From contig JAJVDF010000455.1 in NCBI GenBank assembly GCA_022410635.1, forward strand, positions 780,738-844,737: a DNA stretch of 64,000 bases, in the 5' to 3' direction. The first letter of the stretch is position 1; every line of letters begins with the position of its first letter. This DNA is from Tretioscincus oriximinensis (taxonomy: Eukaryota > Chordata > Lepidosauria > Squamata > Gymnophthalmidae). Below are positions 47,063-57,040 of this stretch, piece by piece. The notes below the pieces were generated by a model, which did not search any database, was not told the origin of the DNA, and saw nothing but the letters and a program-made list of their open reading frames with translations. Position numbers and translations under genes: made by a program.

Positions 47063-47820
47063 ATAAATGGATACTTTCGCTTGTTCTCAATTGCCAGTTT
47101 ACAAAGTTCCAAGTTGTCAACTTGTAAAATATACTGCATCCAAAATAATATACTTTTTTTTGTTAAACAATAGCAAGATTTCAAATGTCCAGCTTCAGTT
47201 TCTACACTATAATACTGCATACTGGCAAGCAAGTAGACTTATGTTTATAATTATTCTAAATATTCATGAGTAAAAATGGATTCCTTTGAAAGCTTTATAT
47301 AAAAAGGACACAAACAAAGTTTTAAAAAAGCACTAAAGATATCTGGCACTACTATTCTTACACAGGAATAATATAATCGTTCTTTTACCATATATAATCG
47401 TACTTTAATATTAGAAAAATATTTATATTCTACTATTATACAACATTTAGAAATGTGCCAAGCTGCACATTTGTCAAAGCACAGGACTGTCAGATTTGAC
47501 AGCCTTGGGCTATCACTGGCACTCTTATAGGATACAAGAGGTATCCAAGCAGTATGGGAACACATTTTGGGAACATATCCAGTTCCAAAAATGAGGCCAC
47601 CATTGTGCATGAGACTGTGATATAAGTCAGTGCATGTAAGTGTCCATATGTACAATGTTGTTACATAGGTGCAGAGAGTCTCAATGCACTTCTGTGCACA
47701 TACTGTTCATGCTCTCATATGCATGCTCACAATAGCCCCATCCACAATACAGTGGTATAATAGGAAAGCCATGTTTGGAGAAAGCCTCTCCCTCTTAGAT
47801 TGCTCACAAATCATGTAAGG
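47063..47820. other. Unique sequence, no gene seen
   Basis: The minus-strand 134-codon frame at 47251-47655 has no recognisable motif and I do not call it. Confidence 0.35.
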
Positions 47821-47821
47821 A

Positions 47822-47858
47822 CATTTATTTATTTATTTTGCTTAGATCCCACCCTAGT
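47822..47858 (-). mobile_element. Short reverse LINE/SINE tail
   Basis: TTTATTTATTTATTTTGCTT followed by AGATCCCACCCTAG resembles a reversed (AAAT)n tail. The CR1 starts right after it. Confidence 0.45.
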
Positions 47859-48757
47859 GCAAGGTCATGCATATTGGGGCAAAGAACCCAAAATACTCCT
47901 ACCACCTGATGGGAACCAAGCTTTCTGTGACCGAGCAAGAAAAGGATCTTGGGGTGTTAGTGGACAATTCAATGAAAATGTCAACCCAGTGTGCAGCAGC
48001 TGCAAAAAAGGCAAATTCCATGTTGGGGATAATTAGGAAAGGAATCGAAAATAAGTCAGCAAATGTTGTTTTGCCTCTTTATAAATCTGTGGTGAGGCCA
48101 CATTTGGAATACTGTGTTCAATTCTGGTCACCACATCTCAAGAGGGATATTTTGGAACTGGAGAAGGTGCAGAAAAGGGCAACAAAAATGATCAAGGGTC
48201 TGGAGCACCTCCCTTACGAAGCAAGGCTGCAACGTCTGGGCCTCTTCAGCCTTGAAAGGAGACGTTTGAGGGGTGATCTGATTGAAGTGTACAAAATCAT
48301 GCATGGGATCGACAGGGTGAATAGAGAAAAAATGTTTTCTCTATCACACAACACAAGGACCAGAGGGCACTCATTAAAACTGTTGGGTAGAAAAGTGAGA
48401 ACAGACAAAGGGAAGTATTTTTTCACCCAGAGGGTCATCGGCCTGTGGAATTTACTTCCTGAAGAGGTAGTGGTAGCTAACAGCTTGGATAGTTTCAAGA
48501 CAGGACTAGACGGGTTTATGGACACTAAGGGTATAAATGGATACTAAGATAGTTGTCTGGATGTAGCCTCCGGGATGGAGCAACAGGCAGGACTTTTGAA
48601 ATACCATTTGCAGGGAGTCACGAACAGGAGCAGCATATTTTGCTTACCTCTGTTCGGACTGCCCAGGTGCATCTGGTGGGCCTTTGTGTGACACAGAATG
48701 CTGGACTCGATGGGCTGTGGCCTGATCCAGTATGGCTCTTCTTATGTTCTTATGTTC
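47859..48757 (+). mobile_element. 5'-truncated CR1 LINE, youngest-looking copy
   Basis: The copy begins inside the post-RT part of ORF2 (AAGGTCATGCATATTGGGGC), keeps one frame open to its stop at 48547, and then has a ~210-bp 3' UTR. The UTR contains CATTTGCAGGGAGTCACGAA, CAGAATGCTGGACTCGATGG and the terminus CTTCTTATGTTCTTATGTTC. Severe 5' truncation is normal for LINE insertion. It aligns along its length with 20770-21572. Confidence 0.92.
47867..48547 (+). pseudogene. CR1 ORF2 C-terminal fragment, frame intact
   Basis: The 226-codon frame contains LSVTEQEKDLGVLVDNSMKM, AAAAKKANSMLGIIRKGIEN, VVRPHLEYCVQFWSPHLKRD, SLERRRLRGDLIEVYKIMHG and FFTQRVIGLWNLLPEEVVVA. These are typical of the region after the RT in CR1 polyproteins. 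The RT and endonuclease are absent, so this is a dead 5'-truncated copy with no stop or frameshift. The first ATG is internal and not a true start. Confidence 0.88.
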
Positions 48758-48920
48758 CTATACCCGAAAATTTCAGGATGATTAACAAAAATCCAAGTTT
48801 GTTACCAATAAGTCATGGAAACTTAATCTTTAAAAATAGGACATTGAGGCTAATATTTTGCACTCTATAAAGAACAAAAGATACCATAGTATGGAAATAA
48901 ATGAGTTTTGTAGAAATAAT

Positions 48921-49150
48921 GGCTGCAAACGCACTAGGGCTAAAAGCAGAGTGGAAAGCACTTTGGAAATTTCTGAAGCCAGTCCAAAGTGAATGCCAAA
49001 TCCCCCATCCATTTCTACTCCTGCTTCAACCTCCCCACAGAACATGTGGTGACATCGGATTCCCTCCCACTTAGCTGCAGAGAAAGCCAGAAAAACCTGT
49101 TTTTCTGGCCAGGAAGGGGAAAAAGGCAACAGTTGCCGGGCACAGCGAAA
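48921..49150 (+). mobile_element. Left arm of the TIR transposon family seen at 1010
   Basis: GGCTGCAAACGCACTAGGGC and the following ~200 bp align with 1010-1200 (shared CCCCACAGAACATGTGGTGA). AGTTGCCGGGCACAGCGA matches AGTTGCTGTGCACAGTGA at ~1492. Small hairpins such as GGCAACAGTTGCC are present. The arm is broken by the insertion starting near 49156 and resumes at ~50109. No right TIR is found downstream. Confidence 0.65.
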
Positions 49151-49184
49151 TAAGGGACGGACTTGCTTATTATCACACAAGTGT

Positions 49185-49190
49185 TTTATT
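49185..49190 (-). terminator. Polyadenylation signal AATAAA
   Basis: The minus strand reads TTAATAAAACACTTGTGTGA, a canonical signal followed by a T/G-rich element, close to the end of the insertion. Confidence 0.4.
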
Positions 49191-49909
49191 AACTTAACAA
49201 TATTCAAAACCTATACGCTACCCGTAACATTGTAGACACATCTCGCATGTTTTCTAGTAATACAAAGTGAACAAGTGCGTAACAATTTACAATATCATCT
49301 TAACATTTTACAAATAACCCAAAAGTGGAAGAAATAGGCCATGGCTCGAGTAGGAGGGTGCAGGTGCAGCATGTTGACTCCCAATCTGGTCAGCTGCCCG
49401 GCATGACACAGACAAAGGCAGGCCACGCCCACCTGTGATGTGCCCCCCTATGGGCTGCTTGTCCACGTGACGTAGCAGCATCACCATCTGGCTAGCCCGG
49501 GCCTTGCAGCGGACCCTGTGCTCCACAGCGGGCCCTGTGCTCCACACTGCTTCCCACTCTCCTGGTGGGTCAGATGTGCCTGTCTGCCTTGCCCCGGCCA
49601 CCCATCATAAGCCCCTCCGCTCACCCATGCTGTGGGCCTCACCTAGAGGATCAGAGAGGTTTGGGTGGGCTGTCAAGGATCGTTCCTGTGTGCAGCCCCC
49701 TCTCTGACTCCAGACCTGCGTGACACCTACCCATCCCCGAGGTAGCACGCAGGCCCACAACCCTCTTATGAAGGGCCCCCAAAGATATGGCAGTCATGGG
49801 AATGCCTCCTATTAGGCTCAGACTATCTTGGGAAGTCAAGATGCATAAACGCCAGCCCCCCCTCTGACCATGACATAGAAAGAAAGAAAGGGAGGGAAAG
49901 GGTGGGAGA

Positions 49910-50060
49910 ACACACTTCCGGAAGGGAGAGGAGGAGGGAGGGGTGTCCTGTCCTTATATATGCTGGCGGGGCCCCTCCCACCAGCGCCGGAAGTCGCACC
50001 GCTCCGCGTCACGCTGCCAGATCAGCGAGACGAGGAGGACATGACTCATAGATGGCTGTC
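49910..50060. promoter_or_regulatory. CpG-rich promoter-like segment
   Basis: It contains CTTCCGGAAG and GCGCCGGAAGTCGC (ETS-type sites), TGACTCA (AP-1 type) at ~50043, and ATATATAAGG on the minus strand near 49955 (TATATATG on plus). C/G composition and CpG count are much higher than nearby. It could drive transcription in either direction. Motifs only. Confidence 0.4.
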
Positions 50061-50104
50061 CCGTTTCGCTGCTGCCAGCAACCCTTTCGCGCCGGGGACA
50101 AGCA

Positions 50105-50643
50105 CCGGTAAGGAGATTTTATAAATAAAAACGAGATCATGGTTGGGATGACATGCTTCCTGCATGTCGGGTTGGTGCTGCAGCCAGGGAATTAAAACAA
50201 AAGAGCCCCCCCTGCCAGCTCACTTGTTCAGCTCTTCTCCTGTTTGCGCTCGGGTACTGCTCCACTCCTCCACCACCTTCCTTTTGTCCCCCACCTTTCA
50301 TGTCCCCTTTTCATTCTGTGCCATCGGCAGGCCCTGCATAGAGATTTTTTTCCAGCCAGGTAAGCGCAAACAAGGCCTATGTTTGGTGACTAAGGGAGAT
50401 GGCATTGAAAATAAAACCTGGGCCTAGAATCAGTATAATAGTTTTGTTTCTCTAGTAGTGAAAAATTTAGTTATTAGATTATAATCTTCCACTACGATGC
50501 CTTCAAAAAAGAAGGAAAGGGTCTTGAAAAGGAAAAAAAAGGAGGGGATAGATTTTAAAATAAGAACAGAATGAGGATTTTAATTCATGTAAATGTCACC
50601 TAGGTGCCTTCTCAGTTTGCTGTCGAAGGGCTAATTATGAAGA
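50105..50643 (+). repeat. Duplicated segment, copy 1
   Basis: From CCGGTAAGGAGATTTTATAA to GGGCTAATTATGAAGA this 539-bp stretch recurs at 56504-57040. I count four base differences plus small differences in a C run and an A run. Its first ~50 bp match the transposon family at ~1515-1560. A 29-nt interval at 50331-50359 is bounded by CAG and GTAAGC, an exon-like arrangement. A 25-codon frame, MPSKKKERVLKRKKKEGIDF..., starts at ~50499. Confidence 0.9.
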
Positions 50644-51984
50644 CCTTGTGCTCTCTCTCATTATGGTGCTTTGTTTAAAATTCACCCTTAAATAACCTTT
50701 GGGTTTTTTTCTCCTCCTTCCCAGTTAGATTTGCTAACGGATGGGGCAGAAAGAGATAATTGAGAAATTCTTCTTCCCCCTTCTAACTGCAATTTGGAAT
50801 ACAAGGTTAGATCCCTGCTCTGTGTTTTAGTTGACAAGGAGGGGAAAACTGTATTGAATCACTGGGATGAAGGGAAAAGGGGGAAAAACACATAAGATGG
50901 CTTTCCCTTCACAGCTGTGCAGAGAGCAGTGAGAATCATCTACATTTTAGAGGACAGGCAGCTTATTGAGTGGCAAAGGAAAAGAAAGGTCAAAAATAAG
51001 ATGATCTAATATTAAAGATGATTATCTGATATCATCCCTCCAGGTGTTACATGTATCTGATGTGCAGATTCTATCCAGTCAGCAGCAATTTTAAAGCCAC
51101 TGTGTTGCCTTGCTCAAACTTGACTTAGGCTAGAAAAAAGAACAAAGAATGCCACAATATTTGACTGCTGAAAAAACAGGCCTCAGATGTGGTCTATATA
51201 TGGTAGCACCTGCATATCCTAATCCATAGCAAAGGCCAGAAAAAGTACTTCCAATTTATACTCTGTGAACTTTAATGCAAATTACGGATGAGCTGAAAAC
51301 AGTAGTGTCCATATGCTGCCATCTCTAAGCTGATCATCCTACCCTGCACCAAGAAGTTTAGTTTGATGTTTTACTGTCACATTAACCATGTGGAGTAGAT
51401 CAGAACGACTGTAAGGACGGTTCGTTCATACTTGTAATTAATTGAATAAAGGCATCAATGTATTTTCTTCCAGTTTTCACTTACTCTTCAAGGCAAAATC
51501 CTGGTTTGTACAAACTCTGACACAAATTTTCCTCTGTCTTAGAAATGTGCTCAGAAGTTCTAAGCTGTAAAATGTGTGAAAAGGAAAGTCTGTAAGCTAC
51601 CTCTGTTTTCTTCATCCAATCGAAAATATTCATTAAGTTCTCCAGCCCAGAGCTTTGACATCAGTCCTGGCTTTCAGCCCGTTTCTGAGACTAGTCTCAA
51701 TACTGGTTTTGTCATCCCAAACCCTAAATGATTGAAATCAGAATAATTCCTTGTTCCAATCACCCAAACAGTCTAAGGCATAGTCATACAAGTGCTGTTT
51801 TAAAATTGATTTTCCCCCTCCCTGATTTTCAATCCAGTTATTTAGGACTGAAAATGGTTATTAGGGCCTGTTATGAAAGCCTTTTAAGTATCCATCCCCT
51901 ACAAAGCAAAGAAAGAGATCACAGGAAAAAGGGCTTCCTTTATTATGGTATTTATTAGTACACTTTCAAATAATCCCCAGAGAA
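50644..51984. other. Unique sequence, no gene seen
   Basis: A half-copy of the fold-back family at 31705 may lie at ~51785-51890 (TTTAGGACTGAAAATGG). Otherwise I see nothing. Confidence 0.4.
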
Positions 51985-52340
51985 TTTCAGAGAAATAGCT
52001 GTGTTAGTTTTAGTTCTGAAAATCCATCAAGGGGGCTAGTAGTGGAGACTAACAGGAGAAAGGTCTACTTCACTAGACTTCTTTAATTCCCAGAGAAGTC
52101 CATCGAGTGCTTTCATTACAAATCTTCATGCTCCAAGTGAAAGTATTTTTATTTATCTGTATCTTTTGGTCTAATGTGTATCGTATGGGGACTTTCTGCT
52201 CTAGATCCAGACCAGATCTGTTGGTATTATGGTTCTCTTTGGGGCTTCTTTTGTCTACATGCTGGTGCGGATGTTCCAGCTGTATGTGACAGAGCTTTAG
52301 TTCCACTACAGCTTTGGGGACAGCTCTGAAGCTCACATGA
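51985..52340 (+). repeat. Longer relative of the AAGCTTTCG family
   Basis: It begins CAGAGAAATAGCTGTGTTAG, has GGGGGCTAGTAGTGGAGACT and AGGTCTACTTCACTAGACTT, and then continues ~260 bp into sequence absent from the other copies. The core itself is missing. The minus-strand 87-codon frame here is not a recognised protein. Confidence 0.4.
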
Positions 52341-53750
52341 ATTTTAGAGTAGCACGGAAGGCAAGGTATGTTTCATTGCACGCACAACCTGGATAAGCTG
52401 ATTAGGACTGTACAAGGCAAGTGCAAAAAAGCCTTACTTATCCAGTAAACCATTGTTATTTGCCGGCTGTTTAAACACAGTAAAGAAATTAAAAAATAAG
52501 TTTCCATTCGGTTATTGCAAAACAAATCCTACACACTTAAGATTGCCATGTGTCACAAATTTCTCTATTCACCCTATCCATCCCATGCATGATTTTGTAC
52601 ACTAATAATTCTATATGCACTGCAACGTTATAAACTGAAGAATGATGTAAGCTGGTCTGAATCTTTGGAATGGAGTAAGCTACTGTTCAATGAATCTGTC
52701 TACAAATGAATCTGAGTAATCAGCATGTTCAAGCATTCAAGCATCTGTACATTGACATTCTGCGATACTTTGTTGTCTGGAAAAATTGGCAAAGTAGTAT
52801 GATTACTTCATGGCCTTAAATTGTTCCTGTACCTTGCTAATTGCAAAAATCCATCTAAAAATAAATACCTAGCGATGAGTCAGTTGATGGACTCCATTAA
52901 TAAAACCTGAGCACTTGGCTTTTCCCCAGAATCTCTGACTTCATTGTTGCTCACTGAAATGTTTTTGGATTCTAGTAGATATAAAACAAAATTACCCAAT
53001 ACAACTTTTAATTCTCTGAGCCACATCCCTGGAAGCCTTGTTTGAACATCTGAAGTGCGCACACCAGTAGTTGAACTCAAAAGGCCGTTGGCAAACCCCA
53101 GTGAAATTTTTGACAGATTCATCTTTTAGCCTTTGGGAAAATAAAGGTGCTCGAAGCGAGATATATGATTAATACCACAAAAACCAGTGTTGCTGGCACA
53201 GCTGGTATATTGATAGAAAAAAAAATCACCACTAACTCTAAAACTGCCATGTAATTTTTTCTCAACAGTTCTTCTCTCTTCTTGACAGAAAATTTGCACA
53301 GGACAAACTAGCCTGGGAGAGGACAAGCCAGCCAGCTGTTGAGGTATCTCTAAACATGACAGATCACTATGTTTTAACTCAGATTAATTCACTGATTACA
53401 GGCAAGCCTAAATTACCATTCACTGTCAAATCAGCTGTCACCACTAGCGAATCATGACAGTTTTCTGAACAAAACGATTTCCAGATTTCAATAGCTTTTA
53501 TAACCCTATGGCAATGGTTCCATTTTGATGCTGCTCAGGTTGCAGTTTTGTTTTTTTAACCAGCAAGGCTATTTTTTGTTCCTACTCCTGCTGATTCTCT
53601 TTCTCATCATATGGATTAATTTTGCCAATCTGAAACTTGTTCGTAACATGTAAGCAAAGACAGTGTGAATGAGAACACAAGGGGAGCCCCGCTTGATTGA
53701 GATGGCATTCTGTTTCATGCCAAATCAATTGTTGGCATTCTGTTGCTACC
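52341..53750. other. Unique AT-rich sequence, no gene seen
   Basis: I see no supportable gene or repeat. Confidence 0.4.
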
Positions 53751-53753
53751 TTG

Positions 53754-53885
53754 TTCTGGATCATATCTCAGAATAAGGACCTGCCATCCACCTGCTGGGT
53801 GCAAATTATGCAAGACCCACTGGACTTTCCTTAGTGTGAAGTAGCATGTGGATGACAATTCCCTATTCTGAGATATGTTCCAGAA
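53754..53885. repeat. Fold-back element, 25-bp arms
   Basis: The arm at 53754-53778 (TTCTGGATCATATCTCAGAA...) pairs with 53861-53885 at 22 of 25 positions. The left arm and adjacent CCTGCCATCCACCTGC are shared with ~43275-43305, so this is an interspersed family. Confidence 0.6.
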
Positions 53886-54184
53886 TATAGAAAGGACCTA
53901 TGGCAGAAGAAGGTGGTAAAATGCCCCGCCCCCACCCAACAAAGGCAGGATTATTCCAATTGGCACTTTACCGGATTAAAGCTCTGGCAGCATTCATGAT
54001 AAAAGTAATAGGGGTATATCTTTCCATATGCACATCTGGTACTGTTCCCAGGGGCTCTGTGTCCATGCAGTTAGGTCAACTACTAAGTAACAAGCAACTG
54101 TAATGCACCTACTGCTTTAGAATGATCCCTACATCCCATTATCCAAATCTTTTGCACATCTGGCAGCAGGGTGGAAGGAAGAGG

Positions 54185-54420
54185 GCGAGTTTGATTTTAA
54201 ATCCTACTTTTCTCAATCTACCTAGAGGGATTCAAGGCAGCTTATATAACTTTCTGTTCTCTTCTTCACAAGTGATATATTGTGAAGGAGTTGAGGCAGA
54301 GAGAGTGCCAAAGAATTGTGACTAACTCAAGGTTGGCTTCACGTAGAATTGCAGAACCAAACTGGGAGATTACCAGATAAGAATCCACCATTCTTAAAAT
54401 AAGACCAGACCAGGCTGGCT
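54185..54420 (-). mobile_element. tRNA-derived SINE, reverse orientation, diverged
   Basis: The plus strand shows AAAGAATTGTGACTAACTCA, AACCAAACTGGGAGATTACC, AGATAAGAATCCACCATTCT and CCAGGCTGGCTC, the reverse order of the SINE at 45939. Its 3' part (54190-54240) ends differently, with a GCTGCCTTGAATCCCTCTAG-type tail on the minus strand. Confidence 0.65.
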
Positions 54421-55550
54421 CTTGTTTGAACACAGATCTCCAGATAGACCAGATTGCCTCTCTTCACAGTGAATGGACGAAGGCACATTCCCATGTCCAG
54501 TTGCAGTAAGAAAGGGATTATCTGGGTCTGGAATAATGGTGCATCTGCCCATCATCCCTTATTGCTCCAGTTGCCAGGAACTAGATGTGGAGCACTTTCA
54601 AGTATTCTATCGGAGGTGTATTGTAAGAGTAGATTAAGAATGGGGAGGACATTTGAAGACATTGAAGATAATCCAGGATATTATTGCATCAGTACAATCA
54701 CCTACTTAAAGGATCTCCAAACCAAAGTGTGACTCTATGTCACATATAAAAGTACTGTCTGAATTAAGACAAATAACCTCCAGTTATAAGGCAAATCATG
54801 AAAACAAACAGGACTAGCTGTTGCATAAGCTGAAACAACTTTAGGAATTAGGAAGGCCAAGAAAATTCTTCTGTATGTGTATTGAATGCAGCCAGGAAGA
54901 GGACTTTTTCTCTCTTAGGCAGCAAATAACGTAGTCACCATGGGTATTATGTTGCTGACTGATGGAGACAAAGCTGCCAATTGCTTCTATGCCTTCAGGC
55001 AGGAAAATGTCTTAGGCAAGCCCTGAAGGGGAGAAAACCTTCTAAACCAGTCTTCTTAAAGCAGCTGTTATTCTAAAATTCTAAAGATGTGGCATAGAAG
55101 TCACATAACAACATTGTTCCCTTTGGCCCCATCACACATTTAGTTTTAAACCTTCTTCAATCCTGAAAATGGTTTAGCCTAGAAAAAAATCGGATTATGC
55201 TTATTTTTCAGAATGCAAGAGCTTTAAAAATAAATGTGTGCTCAGCGTCCATATTAATTAACATGACCATTAAAAAACTGTCAGTTACTTGGAATTGAAA
55301 TGTCCTGTGTCATGCTTTGAGATGAAATAATTTATAGAACAATATTTACTCTCCACAAATACAAAAGCCATGAAAAGTTACTGATTTTGAATTGGGAATC
55401 TAAGGACATTTCTGTACTTACCTTCTCCCATATTCTTTACATTTTGCTATGCACCAGATAGAGTGTAGTTCTGCTAAGGATGCTATTGATCTGGGTCCTT
55501 AATAGTCATTGACCCCCATACTAGTATGGGTCAGTAAATATGCAAGAAGG
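54421..55550. other. Unique sequence, no gene seen
   Basis: I see no supportable gene or repeat apart from a short fold-back-family piece near 55150. Confidence 0.4.
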
Positions 55551-56045
55551 CATAGAATCATAGAGTTGGAAAGGATCTTTTGGGTCCAACCTCCTGCTCA
55601 ATGCAGGATTCACTAAACAATCCGAGACAGATGGCTATCGAGCGTCTTTGAAGACTTCCAGTGAAGGAAAACACTACCTCCTATGGCAAGCTATTCCACT
55701 GGTTGATCACCCTTACTGTCAGAAAGCTTTGTTTTCTGATATATAATCTGTACCCACTTCCTTGAAATTTCATCCTGTTATTTCTAGTGATCCTACTGCT
55801 CTGTGGCAGCCCTTCACATATTTGTAGACAGTTATCAGTTCTCCTCTTAGTTTTCTCTTTTTCAGATTAAACATCCCTAAATCCTTTCCTCATATGGCAT
55901 GGTTTCAAGACCAATCACCATCTTTGTACCTCCCCTTTGAACTTGTTCTAGTTTATCAATATTTTTTTAAAAAAATTAAGGTGGCCAAAATTGAACACAA
56001 TATTCTAAGTGTGGTGTGACCACACCTTTTTCTTTTCTGGATTAT
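55551..56045 (-). mobile_element. CR1 3' region (TAGAATCATAGAG type)
   Basis: ATAGAATCATAGAGTTGGAA, CAACCTCCTGCTCAATGCAG, CCTTCACATATTTGTAGACA and CAATATTCTAAGTGTGGTGT run in the same reverse order as 38369-38860. Only the C-terminal coding part and 3' UTR are left, with many frame breaks. Confidence 0.85.
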
Positions 56046-56205
56046 CAGGTAACACCTTTCAGTGGTACATCAAAGCATATAGCCATTATAGATTCCACAA
56101 GGTCTTCAAGTTGAAGAACTTTCATTCTTAGACTCAACATTATGGTACAGTTGCATAGGTCAGTTCGGAAAATAGAGTTGTGCAAAGCATGTTTCTTCAA
56201 TTTCA

Positions 56206-56412
56206 ATGCTACCAGGGGACCTATTACAATTGTACACCAAAGTGCATTGCCAATACTGGTACTCTGGTTTCACTGAGGTTAAAAATGTTCATTCTGAGGC
56301 ATTGGGGAAGTTGATACAGCTTTGCGATGATACTTGCTTTGCTGGGAGCACAGCTACATATGAACCCATTGAAGATGATCATGGCAAGATAAGTGCAAAA
56401 ATGGTGTATTAA
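56206..56412 (+). other. 68-codon coding-like open frame, unrecognised
   Basis: The frame reads LLQLYTKVHCQYWYSGFTEV, then NVHSEALGKLIQLCDDTCFA and TATYEPIEDDHGKISAKM. Composition is balanced and protein-like, unlike the low-complexity frames nearby. CTACCAG at 56213-56219 could act as a 3' splice site, but no good donor follows. Its last ~14 codons form the left arm of the inverted repeat at 56358-56497. I do not recognise the product. Confidence 0.25.
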
Positions 56413-56497
56413 TATCTACTAAAATATAAGATCCTATAAGATATTTTAGAACCTTTTTGCACTTATCTTGCCATGATCATCTTCAGTGGGTTCATAT
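56358..56497. repeat. 44-bp inverted repeat next to the duplicated segment
   Basis: Arms 56358-56401 and 56454-56497 match at 43 of 44 positions. The 52-nt loop contains a second small palindrome (CTAAAATAT ... ATATTTTAG). The right arm ends 6 bp before copy 2 of the duplication. Confidence 0.95.
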
Positions 56498-56503
56498 CAA
56501 GTC

Positions 56504-57040
56504 CCGGTAAGGAGATTTTATAAATAAAAACGAGATCATGGTCGGGATGACACGCTTCCTGCATGTCGGGTTGGTGCTGCAGCCAGGGAATTAAAACAAA
56601 AGAGGCCCCCTGCCAGCTCACTTGTTCAGCTCTTCTCCTGCTTGCGCTCGGGTACTGCTCCACTCCTCCACCACCTTCCTTTTGTCCCCCACCTTTCATG
56701 TCCCCTTTTCATTCTGTGCCATCGGCAGGCCCTGCATAGAGATTTTTTTCCAGCCAGGTAAGCGCAAACAAGGCCTATGTTTGGTGACTAAGGGAGATGG
56801 CATTGAAAATAAAACCTGGGCCTAGAATCAGTATAATAGTTTTGTTTCTCTAGTAGTGAAAAATTTAGTTATTAGATTATAATCTTCCACTACGATGTCT
56901 TCAAAAAAGAAGGAAAGGGTCTTGAAAAGGAAAAAAAGGAGGGGATAGATTTTAAAATAAGAACAGAATGAGGATTTTAATTCATGTAAATGTCACCTAG
57001 GTGCCTTCTCAGTTTGCTGTCGAAGGGCTAATTATGAAGA
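56504..57040 (+). repeat. Duplicated segment, copy 2
   Basis: This is ~99% identical to 50105-50643. The exon-like 29-nt interval is conserved at 56729-56757. One A fewer than copy 1 in the A run near 56933 shifts the short basic frame and brings an earlier stop. After 57040 the flank is a (TA)n run, unrelated to copy 1. Confidence 0.9.

Larger units (their letters stand above)
49156..50108 (-). mobile_element. ~950-bp GC-rich insertion of unknown class
   Basis: TAAGG stands on both sides (49151-49155 and 50109-50113), and family sequence resumes beyond each side, so this is probably a discrete insertion. It holds the densest CpG of the window. On the minus strand it has a TATA-type box near 49955 and AATAAA at 49190-49185, followed by a T/G stretch. 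No long reading frame resembles a known protein. An LTR is possible, but the ends are not TG...CA, and a promoter-carrying non-autonomous element or a retrocopy remains open. Confidence 0.45.

Noticed and set aside
49308..49601. 97-codon minus-strand frame in the GC-rich insertion
   Set aside because: High-GC DNA has few stops by chance. I see no motif, and other frames are open over parts of the same stretch.
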